Source: an uncultured Acidobacteriota bacterium
GTDB taxonomy: Bacteria; Acidobacteriota; Thermoanaerobaculia; Multivoradales; SZUA-115
DNA: 33,136 nucleotides
Reading direction: 5' to 3'
Assembly (NCBI GenBank): GCA_937867335.1
Contig: CALMKX010000206.1
Coordinates: 1 to 33,136, forward strand
Positions 1 to 6,030 of this stretch are shown here, one piece after another (within the stretch, counting starts at the first letter, position 1; the number at the start of each line of letters is the position of its first letter). A program made the position numbers and the translations under genes. The notes below the pieces were generated by a model that did not search any database, was not told where the DNA came from, and worked only from the letters and a program-made list of their open reading frames with translations.

Positions 1-583
1 CGTCCAGCATTGCAAGACGCAGCTGAAAGTTGCAGGGCGGGCAGTCCAGGTTCGGATTCAGGAAGTTCTCCCACTGGAAGATTAGGGCGTAGCCGCCTGG
101 GGCGGCGGCGAGACTGGCGACCCCGCCAGCCTCGATGGGGCGATCACGCCAGTTCTGTCGCTCGACCAGCAGATTGAGGTCTCGATCGAGAGAGAGCAGC
201 CCAGTTGTTTCCTGCCCTGGCAAGAACGCCTCCCAGGACGCCAAGAAGCCCTCTGAGCCGGCTGCGAGTCGGGTTCCGAAGACCAGCTCGCTCTGGGTCA
301 GAATCCTCTCCGAGCTCTGTGTCCCGTCTGGACGCGAAGCCCGAAGGACGACCCAGTTCTGCAGATCCTCCGTCCCAGGAATCGGCTCGGGATCCTCCCA
401 GATCACGGCGCAGACGCTTGTGGGCTCACACGCTACTCCAGTCGGCACTTGGCGTTGTGAGATCCGCTCGTTTACCTGAATCTCCGGCCCGGCCGGGCTT
501 TGAGCCAGAGCAGGGCCGCCGAGCACAATCAAGCTCTCGGACCAGATCAGCAACCAGATCGTTCGCCGGGCAAGGAGAGACAA
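1..583 (-). CDS. Secreted repeat protein, 3' end beyond window
   Basis: The frame is open for 194 codons from a TTG at 583-581 to the left edge, so the C-terminus is missing. The start is set by a GGGAGG ribosome binding site six bases upstream, which directly follows the stop codon of the preceding gene (12-base gap), so the two are probably co-transcribed. The N-terminus is a signal peptide: two arginines, a hydrophobic core rich in Leu/Ile/Trp, and an ALA-Q cleavage site near residue 28. The mature start (IQVNERISQ, then CAVIWEDPE and FLASWEAF) resembles the repeated VNxT...P...FVVAW pattern at the C-terminus of the upstream gene product. That pattern is common in exported proteins with beta-propeller-like repeats. 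No enzyme function can be assigned. Confidence 0.72.
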   Translation of the reverse strand, partial: MSLLARRTIWLLIWSESLIVLGGPALAQSPAGPEIQVNERISQRQVPTGVACEPTSVCAVIWEDPEPIPGTEDLQNWVVLRASRPDGTQSSERILTQSELVFGTRLAAGSEGFLASWEAFLPGQETTGLLSLDRDLNLLVERQNWRDRPIEAGGVASLAAAPGGYALIFQWENFLNPNLDCPPCNFQLRLAMLD

Positions 584-594
584 GGAGAACCTCC

Positions 595-3261
595 CTACTC
601 CGAGCTCAAGCGCACCGGCGGGGCCAGCGGGCTCCCACTCGAATCGAACCTCTCCTCAAGCACTTGGATGCTGCCATCATCCACTCCCACCTCCGCCCAG
701 CGTACTCGAATTTCGCCGAGAGGCAAGATCTCTACTTCCTGGAGCACCAAGTCGGAGTCGCTCTGGGTTACCGAAATCTCGGCCGTACTCGCTTCACCCG
801 AGGCTGTGAAGGCGCGAAAGGAGAGCGAGGCAGGATTCTTCTCGTCCTCCTCCGTGACCCAGGCCACTACGAAAGAGCTGTCCGGCCCCACGCCGAGCTG
901 GGGAGCATGCTGGTGGCCGGCGGTGGTCTGGTTGACCCGCTTCTCCTCGGACAGCGGCGAAAGCGAGCTGTCGAAGCGGCGCAGGACGATGCTGCCTCGG
1001 TCCCCGTCCTGGCCGTAGCTCGCCCAGGCGGCGAGCAGGTTGCCGGCACTGTCCGTACCCAGGGCGGGCTCGGACTGGTCGTGCTCGGTGGTGCTGTTGA
1101 GCTGAGTCACGGCTCCCCGCTTTCCGGCGCTGGCGTCGAAGGCTTGCGCAAACACCCCCAAGAGGCTGCCATCGAGGCTTTCGGCCTGCCAGGCGGCCAC
1201 GTAGCCAGAGCCGAGGCGAGCCACCCGGGGAGCGCTCGGGAAGGCTCCGGCCTCCTCTGCCAGGGCGGTTTCCACGGGCTCGAGGCCGAGGGCAGGGCTC
1301 GCAAGCGAGAAGTGCAGGCTGCCAGGGCCTGCTTCGCTGGCGGGCTCGGTCCAAACCTGAACTGGATCGGCACCGGAGCCGCTGAAGGGACTAGTCAGCG
1401 CAGCGCCTGTGCGCTGGACTTCCAGGAACCAGTCGCACTTCTGCTCGCCGACAACAGAACAGGTCGGGGGCTGCACCGTCACGCTGCTTGACGTCGCTGC
1501 GCAAGTGCTACTTGGCAGAGCCGTACCTCCGACGGCCGGGAACCAGCGATAAGTCCAGCCGGTGCACGCGAGCCCTGTGAGCGTCTGCTTGCTGATCTGG
1601 ATCTGGTAGGTGGGGGGCAAAGGTGAGACGTCTGCCCCCGGCAGATACGCCAGCACCAGCGAGCTCAAGTCGGAAGCGAGCACCATCTTCTGCTCATGGT
1701 GCGGATCGGCCGGCTGGTTGAGGATCCAGGCCGGGCGGGGGAAGAGCCCCGAGCGGTTGCGGAAGCGGTTGAACAGCAGGCTCATGTCAACCGCCGAAGG
1801 CCTTCCCAGGTCGATGTTCGGCTCGTGCCAGAAGACGAGTTTCGACGCCCCGTAGCTGAATCCCATGGAATTGGAGAGGCTGGAGAGGTAGCCGGCCTGG
1901 CGGACTCGGTAGCGGTTGTCCACGGGGTTGGTGGGGTCGTAGGAGAAAGCGTCGTAGGGGCCTTCTCCGTTGGTGGCGGGCAGCTTGGGGCCGGTGTAGG
2001 CGGAGAGCGTCAAGGGCATCTCGCGGGCCCGGCGCATGGCCGTTTGCACCATGGTTTCAGTCGGCAGTGGCCCCGGGCAGGCCTGGCCGGCGGTGCCCAG
2101 GCCGCCGGTCGCGTGGCCGCTCTGGAAGAGGTAGAAGCTCATCCAGCTCGAGCCGGTGGCGAAGCTCTGGTAGTCCGTGCACAGCGAGCGGCCGGCGAGG
2201 TGGTTGGTGAGGAGCTGGCGAGGGGAGGAAAGCTGCAGCGCGCTACCCACCGTCTGCATCAGGCTGGCCGTGGAGGTGCCGTTCTGGGTGGTGAGGTCCA
2301 GGCGGGTGTCGAAGCCGGGAGAGTAGATCACGTGGTTGCCGGCCAGCCGGGCGGCCAGGTAGCGGGCGAAGTCCTCGGCGTTGGCCGGGTTGGGGAAGGG
2401 GTGAGTGGCGTCGCCCAGGCCCACCGGGTCCGCGACGCCTACCACCACCACTAACAGATCCTGCTGGTTGGCCAGTTCGACCATCTGCTCGAAGGCCTGC
2501 CAGTAGGCGGGGCGGGGCTTGGAGCAGTCGTTGGGGATCGGAGCGGAGGAGCTGCAGCCGGCCACCGTGTCGAAGGAGAAGCCGGCCGCGGCGGGCAGGG
2601 AAGGCCAGCTCTGCCCGGCGCCGCTCCAGGCCAGGGCTGGGGCGGTCAGGAGCACGGTGAAGCCCTTGGCCTTGCGGTCCGCCAGGTAGCTCGCCCAGGC
2701 AGCGGTGTCGCCGTGGATCTCCCGCGGCGGGGCGGTCCAGGCGGTGTCCGCGGCCCAGGAGAAGGGCTGCGAGAGGTCCTGGTAGTACAAAGCGCTGCGG
2801 CTGAGCTGGCCGTCGCCGGTCACGCCGAGGAGCTGGGTAGGCCGCCCGCGGTCGTAGAGCCGCACGCCGCTGGTGGTATTGGCGGTGACGGCGATCGTGC
2901 CGGAGCTGGGGGTCCAGGTGGTACCGGTGGCGCAGCTCTGGCCGCCGGTGGAGCCTGTGCAGGAAGCCACTCGCCAGGTCCAGCTGCCGGCAGGCAGGGC
3001 GGCTCGCACCTTGAAGTTCTTGGGGGCGCTCGCCGAACCCTCCCAGAAGGCGTCCTGGGTGAAGGTTCCTAGGGTGGTGGAGCTGAACTCCACGCGGACC
3101 ACCAGGTCCTTGTAAGGGTTGCCGCCGCCGGTGGTGAAGTCCTTGCTGGAAACCAGGGTCTTCTCCCAGCGGCGCCATTGGGAGACGGTGTCCTGGGCTC
3201 GAGCGGGGAGGGCGGCGGCAAGGGCGAGCAGAGCGATGGCTGCGTAGTTGCGGAGAGTCAT
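595..3261 (-). CDS. Secreted apiosidase-like (DUF5060/DUF4038) glycoside hydrolase with C-terminal repeats
   Basis: An 888-residue exported protein with a signal peptide at 1-22 (ARA-Q cleavage). Residues about 24-135 look like DUF5060, a beta-sandwich found before glycoside hydrolase domains (WRRWEKTL, YKDLVVRVEF, WTWRV). Residues about 165-500 resemble the DUF4038/apiosidase-like TIM barrel: FSWAADTAW (168-175), YLADRKAKGFTVL (192-204), a helix plus strand ending IYSPGFD (312-318), and MGFSYGASKLVFWHEP near 466-481. The C-terminal 170 residues hold repeats of the VNQTT...APQLGVG...FVVAW kind. The family acts on plant or microbial polysaccharide side chains. The usual GGE/GGD-type acidic motif is not clear here, so activity is uncertain. 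The ATG is supported by GGAGG nine bases upstream. Confidence 0.75.
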   Translation of the reverse strand: MTLRNYAAIALLALAAALPARAQDTVSQWRRWEKTLVSSKDFTTGGGNPYKDLVVRVEFSSTTLGTFTQDAFWEGSASAPKNFKVRAALPAGSWTWRVASCTGSTGGQSCATGTTWTPSSGTIAVTANTTSGVRLYDRGRPTQLLGVTGDGQLSRSALYYQDLSQPFSWAADTAWTAPPREIHGDTAAWASYLADRKAKGFTVLLTAPALAWSGAGQSWPSLPAAAGFSFDTVAGCSSSAPIPNDCSKPRPAYWQAFEQMVELANQQDLLVVVVGVADPVGLGDATHPFPNPANAEDFARYLAARLAGNHVIYSPGFDTRLDLTTQNGTSTASLMQTVGSALQLSSPRQLLTNHLAGRSLCTDYQSFATGSSWMSFYLFQSGHATGGLGTAGQACPGPLPTETMVQTAMRRAREMPLTLSAYTGPKLPATNGEGPYDAFSYDPTNPVDNRYRVRQAGYLSSLSNSMGFSYGASKLVFWHEPNIDLGRPSAVDMSLLFNRFRNRSGLFPRPAWILNQPADPHHEQKMVLASDLSSLVLAYLPGADVSPLPPTYQIQISKQTLTGLACTGWTYRWFPAVGGTALPSSTCAATSSSVTVQPPTCSVVGEQKCDWFLEVQRTGAALTSPFSGSGADPVQVWTEPASEAGPGSLHFSLASPALGLEPVETALAEEAGAFPSAPRVARLGSGYVAAWQAESLDGSLLGVFAQAFDASAGKRGAVTQLNSTTEHDQSEPALGTDSAGNLLAAWASYGQDGDRGSIVLRRFDSSLSPLSEEKRVNQTTAGHQHAPQLGVGPDSSFVVAWVTEEDEKNPASLSFRAFTASGEASTAEISVTQSDSDLVLQEVEILPLGEIRVRWAEVGVDDGSIQVLEERFDSSGSPLAPPVRLSSE

Positions 3262-3278
3262 GATGCAGTGCCTCCATG

Positions 3279-3300
3279 GCTATTTTATATTACGAATAGC
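3279..3300 (-). promoter_or_regulatory. AT-rich inverted repeat and likely -10 region upstream of the DUF4038 gene
   Basis: The arms GCTATT (3279-3284) and AATAGC (3295-3300) flank an AT-only core that reads TATAAA or TAATAT on the minus strand, which would serve as a -10 element. It sits just upstream of the GGAGG (3271-3275) of the 888-residue gene in an otherwise GC-rich 126-base gap. No clear -35 hexamer is visible, so this may be a promoter overlapped by an operator, or an AT-rich element only. Confidence 0.35.
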
Positions 3301-3387
3301 ACAGAGGCAGAAAAGCAGTATGGACGGAGTCTGGGCCCGCTCCGGGGCGAAACCGGCGGCTCCCGAGCTCTGAGGCTGCCGGCGGTG

Positions 3388-4515
3388 TCAGGTCGCCCGG
3401 CGGCCGGGCACGGAGGGGCGGCTGTCGAAGAGGTCGTCGGTGAGATGCACCAGCCGATCCACGTTGGCGCTCGCCCTCTCGAGGAGCAACCGTCCCTGGT
3501 CGGCGGTGTAGGAGCCGTGGGCCTCGCGTACCAGCTCGATCGCCCCCTTGATCACCGTGATCGGGTTGCGGATCTGGTGCGAGAGGTTGGTCACCAGCTC
3601 GCTCTGCCGGGCCTTCACGCTGCGGGCGGCGCGGGAGCTGCGGTCGGCCCGACGAACCTGCCGAGCCAGGCGCTGAATCTCGGCCACCAGGTCGTTGGTG
3701 GCTTCCTCCAGCTGGCTCATCAGCCGGCGGTTCTCCACCTCCCGCTGGCGGCGGGCGATGTTCTCGCGCAGCCGGAGCTCCACGACCCGCGGCTTCAAAG
3801 GCTCGAGCAGGTAATCGCTCGCTCCGGCGGCAAGGGCGGAGAGCGCCTCGTCTTCTGTCGCCGCGGGGGTGACCACCACCAGGGAGATGTCCGGCTGGAG
3901 GGCCCGCGCCGCGGAGACGAAACCGGCGAGCGAGGCGTCGTCGCCGGCCACCAGGATCAGGTCCATCTCCTCCTGCCCGAGGGCCGCGAGGGCTGCCTCG
4001 CGGCTGGCCGCGCGCCGCACCCGCTCCGGCCCGCCGGTAAGGTGGGCGCGCACCTCGCGCTCGCTGCGCCGGCCGAGGCCCACCAGGAGGGCGAGCGGCG
4101 CGGGGGCTTGAGGCTGCTCGGCGGGGCGCGCCGAGAGCAACGCCTGGATCTGCTCGATCAAGACGCGCGAAGTGAAGGGCTTTTCGAGGTAGGCGTTGGG
4201 CTGGCGGTCTCGCTGGCTCTCCTGCAGCTGGTTGAGGCAGGAAGCCAGACGGCCGCAAACCGGCGAGGTCATGATCACCGGGATGTTCGCCGTGGTCTCG
4301 CTCGAGCGCAGGCGGCGGGTGAGCTCGAAGCCGTCGAGTTCGGGCAGCACCAGCTCGGTCACCACCACCGCCGGATGAGGTAGGCGGTGGGCCAGGCGGA
4401 GAGCCTTGGCCCCGTCGGCAACCAGCTGGACCTCGAATCCGGCTGCGATCAGAGCCGGCTCGAGGGAACGGCCCAGCTCAAGATCGTCGTCGGCAATGAG
4501 GACTCGAGTCGGCAT
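3388..4515 (-). CDS. Double pseudo-receiver protein with kinase dimerisation (HisKA) domain and no ATPase
   Basis: A 375-residue soluble protein. Receiver 1 (4-125) keeps the acidic pocket D9-D11 and K112, but the phospho-acceptor position is Glu54 (TELVLPELDG) instead of Asp. Receiver 2 (about 138-250) is degenerate: the acceptor position is Ala190 and the conserved Lys is Glu238 (LLEPL). A coiled coil (about 250-300) leads into a HisKA-like helix pair with His313 in SHQIRNP, followed by a second helix ending near 362. The protein stops at 375 with no N, G1 or G2 boxes. Only 126 bases separate it from the next gene, so a frameshifted ATPase domain cannot be hidden there. It cannot autophosphorylate alone; it might be a phosphotransfer substrate, a dimeric scaffold or an inhibitor of neighbouring kinases. 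A promoter lies at 4578-4606. Confidence 0.82.
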   Translation of the reverse strand: MPTRVLIADDDLELGRSLEPALIAAGFEVQLVADGAKALRLAHRLPHPAVVVTELVLPELDGFELTRRLRSSETTANIPVIMTSPVCGRLASCLNQLQESQRDRQPNAYLEKPFTSRVLIEQIQALLSARPAEQPQAPAPLALLVGLGRRSEREVRAHLTGGPERVRRAASREAALAALGQEEMDLILVAGDDASLAGFVSAARALQPDISLVVVTPAATEDEALSALAAGASDYLLEPLKPRVVELRLRENIARRQREVENRRLMSQLEEATNDLVAEIQRLARQVRRADRSSRAARSVKARQSELVTNLSHQIRNPITVIKGAIELVREAHGSYTADQGRLLLERASANVDRLVHLTDDLFDSRPSVPGRRAT

Positions 4516-4577
4516 TCGGAAAGAGATCTCGTCGAGAGTTGTGGCGAGCCCGCTTGTTTAGGTTCGCCAATGTTTCC

Positions 4578-4606
4578 ACACTATGGAGCAAAAGGGAAAA
4601 AGTCAA
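4578..4606 (-). promoter_or_regulatory. Sigma-70-type promoter for the double pseudo-receiver gene
   Basis: On the minus strand a TTGACT -35 (4606-4601) is followed after exactly 17 bases by TAGTGT (4583-4578), about 62 bases upstream of the ATG at 4515. The stretch 4560-4640 is markedly AT-rich compared with its surroundings, as expected of a promoter. Confidence 0.5.
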
Positions 4607-4636
4607 CAAGTGTTACGGCAAATAGATAGAAACAAT

Positions 4637-4650
4637 CCTTTGGCCAAAGG
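4637..4650. promoter_or_regulatory. Perfect 14-bp palindrome, candidate operator
   Basis: CCTTTGGCCAAAGG is a perfect palindrome 30 bases upstream of the -35 box at 4601-4606, in the gap between the OmpR-family regulator (stop 4729) and the next minus-strand gene. Its position suits an activator site. Binding by the adjacent regulator is inference only. Confidence 0.3.
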
Positions 4651-4728
4651 TGGCGCCGACGAAACCCGACCAGTGTAGCAGCTCTGGCGAGCCGCCGCTT
4701 GCCGGCTGAGGAAATTCGAAGCCAACGC

Positions 4729-5451
4729 TCAGGTGGGTTCGAAAAAGCTGTAGCCGGCTCCCCGCTGGGTGATCAAGTAGCGCGGCCGTCCCGGCTCGGG
4801 CTCGATCTTGTGGCGCAGGCGGTGGACGTGCACCCGCAGCGTATCCTCGTAGACTTCCTCGAGGGGCCAGATGCGCCGCAGCAGGAAGTCGCTGCGCACC
4901 GTTCGGCGGGCGCTGCGCATCAGGATGTGGAGGATCTTGGTCTCGGTCGGTGTGAGGGCTACCCGTTGGCTGTCGACATAGGCTTCCTGGTGGGCGAAAT
5001 CGATCGCCAGATGATCGTCCACCCGGGTCACCGGCTCCAGGGTGAAGGCGAAGTCGCCCAGGCGGCGGAGCACCCGCCGCACCCGCGCCGCCAGCTCGAG
5101 GGGGCGGAAGGGCTTGACGACGTAGTCTTCGGCCACGGTGTCGATGGCCTGGATGATGGTCGGCTCATCGTCGACCGCCGAGAGGAAGATCACCGGCACG
5201 TCGCTCGAGCGGTTGAGGTTGTTGCAGAGCTCGAGGCCGGTCATCCCGGGCATCATCAGGTCGACCACCGCAAGGTGAGGCAAACCATGCTGGCGAACCC
5301 AGTCGAGCGCTTCCGGGCCCGAGGAAGCGGTGCCTACTTCGAAACCCTCGTTCTCCAGGGTGAACCGGACTACGCGCAGAATATCCGGGTCGTCGTCGAC
5401 ACAGAGGATGCGCTGACCTTCTTGCGACTCGAAGCTACTGGTCTTGTGCAC
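4729..5451 (-). CDS. OmpR-family winged-helix response regulator
   Basis: A 240-residue response regulator. The receiver (14-130) has the acidic triad D19-D21, phospho-acceptor D64 (VVDLMMPG), and K113 (VVKPF). The OmpR/PhoB winged helix (about 140-238) shows LTPTETKIL, the recognition-helix stretch YEDTLRVHVHRLRHKI, and the wing ending GAGYSF. A GTG at 5451-5449 is chosen as start. The open frame continues upstream to an in-frame TTG at 5514, but that codon lies inside the divergent promoter at 5483-5532. No internal ATG precedes the receiver. It is divergently transcribed from a receiver and kinase block starting at 5558, so its partner is probably the kinase at 6031-8958 or the hybrid kinase after it. 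Confidence 0.88.
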   Translation of the reverse strand: MHKTSSFESQEGQRILCVDDDPDILRVVRFTLENEGFEVGTASSGPEALDWVRQHGLPHLAVVDLMMPGMTGLELCNNLNRSSDVPVIFLSAVDDEPTIIQAIDTVAEDYVVKPFRPLELAARVRRVLRRLGDFAFTLEPVTRVDDHLAIDFAHQEAYVDSQRVALTPTETKILHILMRSARRTVRSDFLLRRIWPLEEVYEDTLRVHVHRLRHKIEPEPGRPRYLITQRGAGYSFFEPT

Positions 5452-5482
5452 GTCGTCGAGTTCTCGTGGAGATGCCGGATTT

Positions 5483-5532
5483 CCGTTCGGTAGACTGCCG
5501 CGAAGTATACTCAAACATTGGATTTCGAACGG
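5483..5532. promoter_or_regulatory. Mirror-symmetric divergent promoter
   Basis: Inverted arms CCGTTCG (5483-5489) and CGAACGG (5526-5532) are exactly centred on the palindrome AGTATACT (5504-5511). Each strand therefore reads CGTTCG, 16 bases, TATACT. TATACT is a good -10 match on both strands, and the arms lie where -35 elements would be. Predicted leaders are about 40 bases to the ATG at 5558 (plus) and about 46 bases to the GTG at 5451 (minus). The two overlapping promoters could not easily be occupied by polymerase at once, so transcription of the two sides may be mutually exclusive or governed by one bound dimer. Confidence 0.5.
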
Positions 5533-5557
5533 GCCGGTATCGCTCGTGAGGGAAAAA

Positions 5558-5959
5558 ATGGACCGGGCACCGCTGCGCAGGATTCTACTCGTTGAAGACG
5601 AGATCGACATCCAGCTGGTCGCCCGGCTGTCCCTGGAGCGCCACGACCGCTTCGAGGTGGCGATCGCGGGCTCGGGCGAAGAAGCGCTCGAGCTGGCCAG
5701 GACCTTCCAGCCGCAGATGGTGCTCCTCGATGTGATGATGCCGGGGCTCGACGGCTTCGGCACCCTGGCCGGCCTCAGGCGCCTGCCGGGCCTGGCCGAG
5801 GTGCCGGTGGTCTTCGTCACCGCCCGGGCCCAGAGCCACGAGGTGGCCGAGTATCGCGCCCTCGGCGCCCTGGAGGTGATCATCAAGCCGTTCGACCCGA
5901 TCAGCCTGGGCACGCTGCTCGAGGAGGTCTGGCAGCAACACCTGGGCAGCGGGTCGTGA
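5558..5959 (+). CDS. Single-domain response regulator (CheY-like receiver)
   Basis: A 133-residue receiver with E13-D14-E15, phospho-acceptor D58 (LLDVMMPG), T88 and K110 (IIKPFDP), and no output domain. The ATG at 5558 has GAGGG just upstream; the frame is open further back but that stretch is the divergent promoter. It precedes the PAS/GAF kinase by 71 bases and is divergent from the OmpR-type regulator. It may be an intermediate receiver in a phosphorelay that uses the Hpt of the downstream hybrid kinase, or act through protein-protein contacts. Confidence 0.88.
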   Translation: MDRAPLRRILLVEDEIDIQLVARLSLERHDRFEVAIAGSGEEALELARTFQPQMVLLDVMMPGLDGFGTLAGLRRLPGLAEVPVVFVTARAQSHEVAEYRALGALEVIIKPFDPISLGTLLEEVWQQHLGSGS

Positions 5960-6030
5960 GATGATTTCGTTTTCAAGGCCGTTGCACAAAGCTGCGGCAG
6001 CCTGAATTCGAGAGCGCCCTCCGGCCATCC

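Noticed and set aside
205-1491. Plus-strand 428-codon frame at the left edge
   Set aside because: It is antisense to two genes with signal peptides and ribosome binding sites and shows no family resemblance.
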